8,608 nt of DNA from Sphingobacteriia bacterium (GCA_004293505.1 RDYY01000149.1:1-8608); one strand, 5' to 3'; numbered from the stretch's first letter, positions 1 to 6,895 are shown. Notes: generated from the sequence alone by a model not told the origin. Made by a program: numbers and translations.

Positions 1-233
1 CCGAAGCCTTGAAGCTGGGGCAAAAAGTGCAAGTGAAAGTGTTGGAAGTAGACAAACAACGCAAACGCATTGCCCTTTCCATCAAACAAACCTTGGCACC
101 TGCGCAAACTGCGGCCCCCAAATCATCAAGGCCCCACACATCACAAAAATCAAGCACGCACGCACCACAAGATCTCAGTAACTTGCCTGTGGGCGATGCT
201 TTGGCCTTGCTCAAACAGAAATTTGGAAAATAA
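1..233 (+). CDS. tex: Tex-family S1 RNA-binding protein, C-terminal end (5' partial)
   Basis: This is the last ~77 codons of a gene that begins upstream; the frame is open from base 3 (Glu-Ala-Leu-Lys-Leu-Gly) and stops at TAA 231-233. The first ~28 residues (LKLGQKVQVKVLEVDKQRKR and on through IALSIKQT) read as the final strands of an S1/OB-fold domain. After them comes a low-complexity Ala/Pro/Ser/Thr/Lys linker and a short end, GDALALLKQKFGK, that resembles the usual Tex tail. Tex proteins are cytoplasmic nucleic-acid-binding accessory factors of transcription with an RNase-H-like core, a helix-hairpin-helix region and a C-terminal S1 domain; only the S1 end is visible here. Another S1 protein such as ribosomal protein S1 or PNPase is possible, but the tail fits Tex better. 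The DEAD-box helicase gene starts inside its last codons, so the two are probably co-transcribed. Confidence 0.8.
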   Translation, partial: EALKLGQKVQVKVLEVDKQRKRIALSIKQTLAPAQTAAPKSSRPHTSQKSSTHAPQDLSNLPVGDALALLKQKFGK

Positions 234-1527
234 AGAACGATTGGCCGCGCTGGGCATAGCGCAATTAAGGCCTTTTCAAAAAGAAGCGTTAAATACCATT
301 GCCAAAGGGGCAGACACCCAATTGGTGGCACCCACAGGTTCGGGTAAAACCCTGGCTTATTTGTTGCCCCTGGTGTCAAAACTAGACCCGGCCTTGGGGG
401 CCTGTCAAGCCATGGTCTTGGTGCCTTCGCGGGAGTTGGCCTTGCAAGTCACGGCCGTGTGGCAAAGCCTGCAAACTGGTGCCAAAGTTTTGGCCATGTA
501 TGGCGGCCATGAAATGGCCGCCGAGACCAACAGCCTCACCCAAATGCCCGCCCTGATCGTGGGCACACCGGGCAGGATTGCTGATCATTTTCACCGCAAA
601 ACATTTGGCGCTGACCAATTGAAAGTGTTGGTCTTGGATGAATTTGACAAATGCTTGTCCTTGGGTTTTGAAAAAGACATGGCCGATATCCGCATGGCTT
701 TGCCCAAAAAAATCCAACAAGTTTTGGTATCGGCCACAGCCGCTGTGCCCATTCCGGAATGGTTGGGATTTTGGGCCGATAAAATTGTTGCGTCGGATGA
801 CGAATCCCCCGCCGATCGATTGGCCTATTATGAAGTGGCCGCACCCGAGAAGGACAAGCTGGAACCCTTGCTCAGGTTGCTTTCTGTGGTGCAACCCGGA
901 CCTGTTTTGGTATTTTGTAACCACCGCGATGCAGCCGAAAGAACGGCTGCATTCTTGAAAGAAAACAAAGTGCCTGTGGGCCTTTACCACGGCGGCATGG
1001 AGCAAGTGCAAAGAGAATTGGCCCTGATCCGTTTTCGCAATGGAACCGATGCTTTTTTGGTGGCCACCGATTTAGCAGCCCGTGGCTTGGACATCCCTGA
1101 ATTGCCCACAGTGGTCCATTATCATTTGCCCCATACCGCTACCGAATTCATTCACCGCAATGGCAGAACGGCACGCAACAGCCAAGAAGGAAAAGTGTAT
1201 TGGCTTTTACACGAATCCGAAAAACGCCCGGATTTTTTGCCCGATCCAGAAGCGTTTGATTTGCCCGCAAAACCAGCCCCTTTTCCTGCTCCTTTGTGGG
1301 ACACGGTATTTGTGGCCGCTGGAAAAAAGCAAAAAATCAACAAGACCGATATCGTGGGCTTTTTTTGTAAAACTGGAAAACTGCCCGCCCAAGATTTGGG
1401 ATTGATTGTGGTACAAGACAACAGCAGTTTTGTGGCCGTCAAGGCCAAAGCCTTGTCCACACTGCTTCCCCTCTTGGCTGGACAAAAAATAAAGGGCCAA
1501 AAATGCCTGGTGAAGCGGGCCCGTTAA
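223..1527 (+). CDS. DEAD-box RNA helicase, DbpA-like, with DEFD motif II
   Basis: ATP-dependent RNA helicase, 434 aa from the chosen start. The motifs appear in order: LRPFQ (reduced Q motif), APTGSGKT (motif I, residues 36-43), PSRELALQ (Ia, from 68), TPGR (Ib, from 115), DEFD (II, 139-142), SAT (III, 170-172), VLVFCNHR (IV), TDLAARGLDIP (V, 282-292) and HRNGRTAR (VI, 311-318). Residues ~358-434 resemble the DbpA RNA-binding domain, with AGKKQKINKTDIVGFF, a Phe-Val-Ala-Val strand and a basic end. In DbpA this domain contacts 23S rRNA, so a role in 50S assembly is a reasonable inference. Motif II has Phe where the name-giving Ala usually sits; DEFD is known in Bacteroidota relatives. The start is uncertain. 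TTG 223 gives the natural N-terminus M-ENKERLAALGI, an A-rich leader and 11 bp overlap with tex. ATG 196 would add nine residues (MLWPCSNRN) that look like frame-shifted tex. ATG 70 is implausible. Stop TAA 1525-1527. Confidence 0.92.
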   Translation: MENKERLAALGIAQLRPFQKEALNTIAKGADTQLVAPTGSGKTLAYLLPLVSKLDPALGACQAMVLVPSRELALQVTAVWQSLQTGAKVLAMYGGHEMAAETNSLTQMPALIVGTPGRIADHFHRKTFGADQLKVLVLDEFDKCLSLGFEKDMADIRMALPKKIQQVLVSATAAVPIPEWLGFWADKIVASDDESPADRLAYYEVAAPEKDKLEPLLRLLSVVQPGPVLVFCNHRDAAERTAAFLKENKVPVGLYHGGMEQVQRELALIRFRNGTDAFLVATDLAARGLDIPELPTVVHYHLPHTATEFIHRNGRTARNSQEGKVYWLLHESEKRPDFLPDPEAFDLPAKPAPFPAPLWDTVFVAAGKKQKINKTDIVGFFCKTGKLPAQDLGLIVVQDNSSFVAVKAKALSTLLPLLAGQKIKGQKCLVKRAR

Positions 1528-1561
1528 GTGGGTGCTTTTTCTTATTTTCAAGTTTCAAACG

Positions 1562-4036
1562 ATGGCTATGCGCATACTTCCTTTTCTGGTTTCTGCTGCG
1601 GCAACTGCGGGTTTGACCTTTGCGTTGAACACCCCTTTGCCCGTAGGAAAATCCAAAACACCCCGCTTGGGTTATTTCTTGTCGCCCCAGATGGGGTTTT
1701 GGCAAAATGCCGAAGCCAAGAACAAAGACTTCAACCAAGACCTGAAAATGGCTGGCCTCAAAGGCAAGGTTGAAGTGTATGTAGACGATCGCTTGGTTCC
1801 CCATGTGTATGCCGAACAAGACCTGGACGCTTACCAAGTGCAGGGCTATTTGCACGCCAAGTTTCGCCTTTGGCAGATGGAATTTCAAACCCATGTAGCA
1901 GCTGGTCGCCTCAGTGAAATTGTGGGTGCAGACCGCATCAAAACCGATCAGTTTTTTCGCCGACTGGGCATGAAATTGGGTGCCGAAAGAACCAAGGCCA
2001 ATGTAGAGAAGAACAGCCCTGAAATGGCCGCTGCCATTGAAGCGTATGCCAAGGGGGTGAACGCCTATATTGCTTCGCTCAAACCCGAGGAATTGCCTTT
2101 TGAATACAAATTATTGGACTACCAACCCGAGACTTGGACCACTTTGAAAACCTATCTGTTTCAGATGTTCATGTCTTATGATTTAACCGCCCGAGGGGTT
2201 ACCAGTGATTTACAAATGACCAATGCCCGCAACCATTTTGGGTATGCCGATTTTGACCAACTCTTTACCAATGAACAAGAAGCATTGGATCCCATCATTC
2301 CCAAAGGAACAGTTTTTGCGCCCCCCAGCATCGCGGTAAAAGCACCCGCTGCCAGTGACAGTGTTTATTTGGGAAAAACAACAGTAAAAGACAGCAGCGC
2401 ACTGCCCCCCACACCCAACAAAAGCAATGGCAGCAACAACTGGGCCGTGTCGGGGAGCAAAACCAAATCAGGCCGACCCATTTTGTGCAGCGATCCCCAC
2501 TTGGGGCTTAACCTGCCTTCGCTCTGGTTCGAAATCCAAATCACCACCCCCAGCCATTCAACTTATGGGGCCAGCTTTCCGGGTTCACCCGCTGTCATCA
2601 TTGGCTTTAACCAAGACATTGCTTGGGGGGTGACCAATGCCGGCAGGGACGTGATCGACTTTTTTGACATGTCTTTCAAAGACGCCACTTTGCAGGAATA
2701 CCAATTCAATGGCCAATGGCAAAAAGCCAGTTTTGTAGAAGAGACCATCAAGGTAAAAGGTGGGGCCGATGTAAAGGACAAAATTGCCATGACCCAGTTG
2801 GGTCCAGTCATGTACGACAAAACCTATCCCAGCGCCCAGGCCCCCGGAAAATATTTGGCCGTCAAATGGTCTTCCCACGAGGCCAGCAATGGGTTGAACA
2901 CCTTTTATTTGTTGAACCACGCCAAGAATTTTGACGACTACCGAAAAGCCATTTCTTATTGGACCACCACTGGACAAAACTTTGTGTTTGCCGACAAACA
3001 AGGAGACATTGCCATTCAACAACAAGCCCATTTTGTGGCGCGTTGGAACAGACAAGGCGATTTTGTTTTGCCCGGCAGCGACAGCAGTTTTGATTGGCAA
3101 GGAACCATTCCCTTTGAAGAAAATCCCTTCATCAAAAACCCTGCTAGGGGCTTTGTGAGCTCGGCCAACCAAAAACCGGTAGACGAAACCTATCCCTATT
3201 ATCTGGGCACGGCCAGCAGTTTCCCAGTGTACAGGGGACTGATCATCAACCGCAAATTGTCGGCCATGTCTGGCATTACGCCCCAGGACATGATGGCTTT
3301 GCAAACAGACAATTACAATGTCATGGCCGAGCAAGCCAGACCGGCCCTGATGAAATACTTGCAACCGGCTGCCTTGAATGCCAATGAACAACGCATGGTG
3401 AAAACCATGGCGGACTGGAACCTGTGGAACAACCCCACCGAAAAAGGTGCCACTGTTTTCAAAGCAGTGTGGGACAGTTTGGAAAATGCCATTTGGCTGG
3501 ATGATTTTGCTGCCAGCACAAAAGACATGGGTTGGCCCGACGAAATTACTTTGGTGCAAATTTTACAAAGGGATTCTGCTTACAAGTTTGCCGACAATAT
3601 CCAAACCCCCAACAAGAAAGAAACCTTGTCTGATGCCCTTACCACTGCCATTCAAAAAGCCACTGTTGCCTTGTTGGTTTTGGAAAAAGAAAACAAACTG
3701 GAATGGGCCAAGGCCAAAGCCACCCGCGTCAACCACTTGTTGAAAATTGATGCCCTCAGTCGTATGAACCTGCCCATTGGGGGCGGTGCCCACATCATCA
3801 ATGCCACCACGGGCAACCATGGACCCAGTTGGCGCATGGTGGTGCACCTGACCGATGAAGTAGAAGCCTATGCCCTTTATCCCGGCGGCCAAAGCGGCAA
3901 TCCCGGCAGCCATTACTGCGACAGTTTTGTGGACTACTGGGCAGCTGGCAAATACTATCCTGTTTTGTTCTTGAACAAGACAGCTGTGGCGGCCCATCCC
4001 CGCATCAAATGGTTGATGACATTTACCAAAGCTTAA
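1562..4036 (+). CDS. Penicillin-acylase-family Ntn hydrolase precursor (exported or membrane-anchored)
   Basis: 824-aa precursor of the penicillin amidase family, normally cut autocatalytically into alpha and beta chains that hydrolyse an amide bond (beta-lactam side chains, acyl-homoserine lactones or related acyl amides). Residues ~4-22 are hydrophobic (ILPFLVSAAATAGLTFAL), a signal peptide or anchor, placing the enzyme outside the cytoplasm. Alpha-chain marks: LVPHVYAEQDLDAYQVQGYL, then RLWQMEFQTHVAAGRLSEIVG. The predicted autoproteolysis site is Gly-Ser in SNGSNNWAVSG, making Ser291 the N-terminal nucleophile of the beta chain. His313 lies exactly at beta-23 (CSDPHLGLNLPSLW), the cephalosporin/AHL-acylase pattern; penicillin G acylase has Gln there. 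Further marks are AWGVTNAGRDV, GFVSSANQKP (its Asn536 is a likely oxyanion residue), NHGPSWRMVV and the C-terminal PGGQSGNPGSHY. ATG 1562 is chosen over ATG 1568 and GTG 1532. It lies 34 bp after the helicase and 8 bp before the next gene. The substrate cannot be read from the sequence. Confidence 0.93.
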   Translation: MAMRILPFLVSAAATAGLTFALNTPLPVGKSKTPRLGYFLSPQMGFWQNAEAKNKDFNQDLKMAGLKGKVEVYVDDRLVPHVYAEQDLDAYQVQGYLHAKFRLWQMEFQTHVAAGRLSEIVGADRIKTDQFFRRLGMKLGAERTKANVEKNSPEMAAAIEAYAKGVNAYIASLKPEELPFEYKLLDYQPETWTTLKTYLFQMFMSYDLTARGVTSDLQMTNARNHFGYADFDQLFTNEQEALDPIIPKGTVFAPPSIAVKAPAASDSVYLGKTTVKDSSALPPTPNKSNGSNNWAVSGSKTKSGRPILCSDPHLGLNLPSLWFEIQITTPSHSTYGASFPGSPAVIIGFNQDIAWGVTNAGRDVIDFFDMSFKDATLQEYQFNGQWQKASFVEETIKVKGGADVKDKIAMTQLGPVMYDKTYPSAQAPGKYLAVKWSSHEASNGLNTFYLLNHAKNFDDYRKAISYWTTTGQNFVFADKQGDIAIQQQAHFVARWNRQGDFVLPGSDSSFDWQGTIPFEENPFIKNPARGFVSSANQKPVDETYPYYLGTASSFPVYRGLIINRKLSAMSGITPQDMMALQTDNYNVMAEQARPALMKYLQPAALNANEQRMVKTMADWNLWNNPTEKGATVFKAVWDSLENAIWLDDFAASTKDMGWPDEITLVQILQRDSAYKFADNIQTPNKKETLSDALTTAIQKATVALLVLEKENKLEWAKAKATRVNHLLKIDALSRMNLPIGGGAHIINATTGNHGPSWRMVVHLTDEVEAYALYPGGQSGNPGSHYCDSFVDYWAAGKYYPVLFLNKTAVAAHPRIKWLMTFTKA

Positions 4037-4044
4037 TCAGCATC

Positions 4045-4392
4045 ATGAAAACATTAGTAGCGATTGTACTCACTGCCTTTTTGGCCTTTGTATTGGGCCT
4101 GTTTACCGTTTTACCTTGGTGGACTTTTGTCTTGACCAGTGCCTTGGTGGCTTGGTTGTTGAAAGAAAAACCAGGGGCATCTTTTTTGGCCGGCTTTGCG
4201 GGGTTGTTCTTGTTGTGGGGCGGTTTGGCCCTGAAAATTAACATGGCCAATGAAAGCCTCTTGGCCAGCAAAGTGGCCCAGATCCTACCCTTGGGTGGAT
4301 CGGCTGTGGCCCTCATTTTGTTGACGGCAGTTTTGGGCGGATTGGTGAGCGGGTTGGCAGCCCTTTCTGGGGCCTATTTGCGCAAGCCATGA
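4045..4392 (+). CDS. Small four-helix membrane protein, function unknown
   Basis: 115-aa, very hydrophobic protein that I do not recognise as any named family. Four membrane segments are visible at about residues 3-22 (LVAIVLTAFLAFVLGLFTV), 24-39 (PWWTFVLTSALVAWLL), 45-65 (ASFLAGFAGLFLLWGGLAL) and 83-108 (LGGSAVALILLTAVLGGLVS and on). A short polar loop, LKEKPG, sits between helices 2 and 3, and a loop containing NMANESLLASKVAQ lies between helices 3 and 4. The end is basic (YLRKP). ATG 4045 is preferred because it puts the first helix at the N-terminus; an in-frame GTG at 4009 would overlap the acylase end. It begins 8 bp after the acylase stop, and its TGA (4390-4392) overlaps the tilS ATG, so it is very likely co-transcribed and translationally coupled with tilS. 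The pairing suggests an envelope role next to the exported acylase or mere operon packing; nothing in the sequence decides. Confidence 0.85.
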   Translation: MKTLVAIVLTAFLAFVLGLFTVLPWWTFVLTSALVAWLLKEKPGASFLAGFAGLFLLWGGLALKINMANESLLASKVAQILPLGGSAVALILLTAVLGGLVSGLAALSGAYLRKP

Positions 4393-5804
4393 GTGCATCC
4401 CTTGATCTGAACAAAGCTTTTCAAGCGCATTGGCACAAGACATGCCAAGAAAAAAAATGGGGCCATTCCCCCTTTTTATTGGCCTGCAGTGGGGGAGTAG
4501 ACAGCATGGTCTTGGCCCATCTTTTGTTGGCAGCCCAAGTCCCTTTTGCAGTGGCCCACATGAATTTTCAATTGCGCGGCGAAGAGTCTACCCGCGACGC
4601 CAATTTTGTGCGAGCCTTTGCCGCGCAACACCAATTGCCCTTTTTTTACCACATCCCCCCAGCAAATCAGTCCGGTGCAGGCATTCAAGAATGGGCCAGA
4701 GACCAACGCTACCAATGGTTGGGGACTTTGCTGGAAGCAGCTGAAGCGGCAGGAAAACCGTTTACAACAATATTGACCGCCCACCATGCAGATGACCAAT
4801 TGGAAACCCTTTTGTTTCATTTTTTCAGGGGTACGGGATGGGAAGGCTTGCAGTCCTTGCCCAGTTTTCATGCAGCCAACAAAGTATTCAGACCCCTGTT
4901 GCCCTTTTCTCGGGCCGATGTCTTGGCTTATGCACAAGCCCACAAGATTGCCCATGTAGAGGACAGCAGCAATGCGGAAAAAAAATATACCCGCAACCAG
5001 ATTCGCTTGGAACTGATGCCCTGCTTGGAAAAAATTTTTCCCACTGTTCGCCAAAACCTTTTGGAGAACCAAAAACGCTTTGACCAACAGTTCAAAATGT
5101 ATCAATGGGCCGTGGCCCAAAAATTAACCCAGTTGTTGCAAGTGCGCGACAATGGACAAACTGAAATTCCATTGGCCCAGTGGCGGGCTTTGCAGCCCTT
5201 GGAATCCTATACTTGGGAAATCATCAAGCCTTTTGGTTTTTCAGCCAAACAAGTGGCCGAGTGCATCAAGTTATTGGCCGCGCATCCCGGGGCACAGTTG
5301 TCATCGGCCACCCATCAACTTTGCAAAATCAAAAACTGGATGGTCTTCTCGCCCCTGACAAAACCAGAACCCAGTAGGTTGATGGAAGGTCCCGTTGGAA
5401 GCCTCAGTTGGGGCGACCAAAGTTTGACTTGGGAAAGGATTGATTTGCCCCAGCAAGGCCTCTTGCCGCCACCAGACAGAGAATGGTTAAACGCAGACCT
5501 GCTTGCTTTTCCCTTGGTTTTGCGCAACTGGCGCCCAGGCGATTATTGTTATCCTTTGGGCCTCAATAAAAAAAAGAAAATTGCCAAGCTCTTGGGCGAA
5601 TACAAAATTGACGCCCTCACGCGCAGCCAAGTAAAAGTCATTGAATGCGGTACTAAAATTGTAGCTGTCTTGGGTTGCCGCATTGACCACCGGTTCAGGT
5701 GTTTGCCCCAGACCCAAAAAGTGTTGGAAATCAAATTTAGCGGAACCACGCATAGTTCCTTACCGCTTCCCAAAAAGAAGACAGCAAAGGATAATCGCTC
5801 ATGA
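4389..5804 (+). CDS. tilS: tRNA(Ile)-lysidine synthase
   Basis: 471-aa cytoplasmic enzyme that uses ATP and lysine to convert C34 of the CAU-anticodon tRNA-Ile to lysidine, so that it reads AUA and is charged with isoleucine; essential in most bacteria. The N-terminal PP-loop ATPase domain shows SGGVDS (residues 34-39), HMNFQLRG, HHADDQLET (132-140) and FFRGTGWEGL (145-154). RPLLPFSR (168-175) and DSSN...YTRNQIRLELMP (192-211) follow, as in other TilS proteins. The C-terminal tRNA-binding domain is recognisable from about 379 (RNWRPGDYCYPLG) to 436 (GCRIDHRFR). The usual family end is reached near residue 449; the last ~22 residues (SGTTHSSLPLPKKKTAKDNR, then S) are encoded within the antisense overlap with the rhomboid gene and look like an extension. 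ATG 4389 overlaps the upstream stop by 4 bp. Three A8 runs interrupt the gene. Confidence 0.95.
   Translation: MSASLDLNKAFQAHWHKTCQEKKWGHSPFLLACSGGVDSMVLAHLLLAAQVPFAVAHMNFQLRGEESTRDANFVRAFAAQHQLPFFYHIPPANQSGAGIQEWARDQRYQWLGTLLEAAEAAGKPFTTILTAHHADDQLETLLFHFFRGTGWEGLQSLPSFHAANKVFRPLLPFSRADVLAYAQAHKIAHVEDSSNAEKKYTRNQIRLELMPCLEKIFPTVRQNLLENQKRFDQQFKMYQWAVAQKLTQLLQVRDNGQTEIPLAQWRALQPLESYTWEIIKPFGFSAKQVAECIKLLAAHPGAQLSSATHQLCKIKNWMVFSPLTKPEPSRLMEGPVGSLSWGDQSLTWERIDLPQQGLLPPPDREWLNADLLAFPLVLRNWRPGDYCYPLGLNKKKKIAKLLGEYKIDALTRSQVKVIECGTKIVAVLGCRIDHRFRCLPQTQKVLEIKFSGTTHSSLPLPKKKTAKDNRS
5737..5804. other. 68-bp convergent overlap of tilS and rhomboid 3' ends
   Basis: tilS (+) ends with TGA at 5802-5804, while the rhomboid gene (-) ends with TAA read from 5739 to 5737, so both strands are coding across 68 bp. 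There is no room for a separate intergenic terminator. The only inverted repeat seen is GGAAC (5742-5746) with GTTCC (5755-5759) around an 8-nt loop. That is too weak and lacks a T run, so I do not call it a terminator. Transcripts from the two sides should be complementary here. Confidence 0.85.
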
Positions 5805-6378
5805 AGCTGGTGGTGATGGCCAAAAAGACCACCCCATACATGGCGCCCCAGATATGGGCAGAGTGGTTGATATTGCCTTGGCCTCTTTTGGCCAGGTAAT
5901 AACTGACGCCCAAGTACAAAGGCCCAAACAAAAATCCAGGAATGAAAAAGGGAATGGGGAAAATGCCCATGCCCATGGTGGGCTGCAACAAAATGCCGGC
6001 AAAAACAATGGCCGATACCGCGCCCGAAGCCCCCAAACTGTTGTAACGAAAATCATCTTTGTGTTGAAAATAACTGGGCACCATGCTGACCCCAATGGCA
6101 GAGAGGTAAAGCAACACATACAAGAAGCCTGCTTTATCTCCAAAGAGTTGACCAAAAGCGGGTTCTACCATTTTGCCAAAAAGGTAAAACGCATACATGT
6201 TAAAAACCAAGTGAAACAAGTCGGCGTGTACAAAACCACAACTGATCCAACGGTAATGTTCTCCCCTGGACAAAGCCGGTGGGTGAAAAATAAGTTTCTC
6301 AATGATGTTGGCATTGTTGAAAGCCAAAAAAGAAACCAATGCCGTCAAACCCAATAAAACAAAAGTCATGGTGATCAT
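5737..6378 (-). CDS. Rhomboid-family intramembrane serine protease
   Basis: 213-aa polytopic membrane protein that should cleave membrane-spanning substrates within or near the bilayer. The catalytic pair is visible: Ser118 in LGASGA (GxSG) and His175 in NHSAHIWGAMYG. The conserved loop/helix motif HLVFNMYAFYLFG gives His56 and Asn60, which support the oxyanion site in rhomboids. About six hydrophobic segments can be drawn: residues 4-21, 57-69, 84-100, 115-131, 143-161 and 174-190. The length is close to a minimal six-helix rhomboid, without extra N- or C-terminal domains. The start ATG (6378-6376) overlaps the rlmH TGA (6377-6375) by 4 bp, so translation is probably coupled; ATG 6369 is a possible alternative. 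The 3' end runs 68 bp into tilS on the other strand. The substrate is unknown. Confidence 0.93.
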   Translation of the reverse strand: MITMTFVLLGLTALVSFLAFNNANIIEKLIFHPPALSRGEHYRWISCGFVHADLFHLVFNMYAFYLFGKMVEPAFGQLFGDKAGFLYVLLYLSAIGVSMVPSYFQHKDDFRYNSLGASGAVSAIVFAGILLQPTMGMGIFPIPFFIPGFLFGPLYLGVSYYLAKRGQGNINHSAHIWGAMYGVVFLAITTSFMSDYPLLSSFWEAVRNYAWFR

Positions 6379-6848
6379 GCGTGGTGATACTTTTCGTTGC
6401 GTAAAATGGTACAAGCCCGGTACACTTGTTCGGCCAAGATCAAGCGCACCAACATGTGGGGGAAAACCAATGCAGAGAGGGACCAAACCAATTGAGCCCT
6501 TTGGCGGATGGCTGCATCTACCCCAAAAGCGCCGCCAATCAAAAAAACAATTTGCCGACAACTTTGGTTGGCTTGTTGGTGAATAAAATCGGCCAGTCCA
6601 GGGGAAGACAACATCTTGCCTGTCTCGTCCAACAAAACCAAACAATCGTCTTTTCCCAATTGTGACAGAACCAATTCGGCTTCAGCTGCTTTTAGTGCAG
6701 GAGCTGTCATGCTGCCTGCTTGTTTGGGGGGTGCAATGATTTTCCAATCACATTTGTAGTAATGGCCAATGCGTTCGGTAAAATCGGTGGTGCCCGTTTT
6801 TACATAAGATTCATGTGGTTTTCCCACCGACCAAAAGGCCAATTTCAT
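6375..6848 (-). CDS. rlmH: 23S rRNA (pseudouridine-1915 N3) methyltransferase RlmH
   Basis: 157-aa SPOUT-class methyltransferase that transfers a methyl group from S-adenosylmethionine to N3 of pseudouridine 1915 in helix 69 of 23S rRNA, acting on assembled 70S ribosomes. Its length matches the family (E. coli RlmH is 155 aa). Visible marks are LLDETGKMLSSPGLADFI (LDETGK at 73-78), the SAM-binding glycine loop FLIGGAFGVD (102-111), SLSALVFPHMLVRLILAEQV (123-142) and the near-terminal KYHH (153-156), all standard for RlmH. It is the first gene of a two-gene minus-strand unit with the rhomboid gene, which starts inside its stop codon. Its start faces that of the large exported protein across fewer than 50 bp. 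Confidence 0.96.
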   Translation of the reverse strand: MKLAFWSVGKPHESYVKTGTTDFTERIGHYYKCDWKIIAPPKQAGSMTAPALKAAEAELVLSQLGKDDCLVLLDETGKMLSSPGLADFIHQQANQSCRQIVFLIGGAFGVDAAIRQRAQLVWSLSALVFPHMLVRLILAEQVYRACTILRNEKYHHA

Positions 6849-6895
6849 GGCTTAAAAATAGGGAAATGGCTTTACCTTCATCCAAAGTATTTGAT
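6849..6895. promoter_or_regulatory. Short divergent region between rlmH and the MG2-like gene
   Basis: The starts of rlmH (-, 6848) and the large exported protein (+, 6896) face each other across 47 bp, or only 17 bp if the + gene begins at ATG 6866. Any promoters for the two genes must lie here or reach into the coding ends. On the minus strand there is a TACTTTG (6889-6883), one base short of the Bacteroidota -7 element TAnnTTTG. On the plus strand TACCTTCA (6873-6880) matches it at six of eight positions. Neither has a convincing TTTG at the -33 distance, so I place the region but not the exact promoters. Confidence 0.35.

Noticed and set aside
1515..1545. GC-rich CGGGCCCG palindrome followed by a T5 run, as a terminator after the helicase
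   Set aside because: The palindrome has no loop space, the alternative CCC/GGG stem is only 3-4 bp, and the T run is short. Tandem genes 34 bp apart do not need one.
1536..1561. Bacteroidota -7 element (TATTTTCA) as a separate promoter for the acylase
   Set aside because: It matches only six of eight positions, would leave a very short leader, and lacks a clear -33 TTTG in phase.
2585..3559. Long open frame (324 codons) antisense to the acylase gene
   Set aside because: It lies wholly opposite a strongly conserved gene, shows no family motif, and its composition follows the codon bias of the plus-strand gene.
5742..5759. GGAAC...GTTCC hairpin in the tilS/rhomboid overlap as a bidirectional terminator
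   Set aside because: Only 5 bp of stem with an 8-nt loop and no T tract on either strand; it lies within two coding sequences.
5683..6357. Open frame of 224 codons on the plus strand across the rhomboid gene
   Set aside because: The opposite strand encodes a rhomboid with its catalytic Ser and His; this frame has low-complexity basic content and no recognisable domain.
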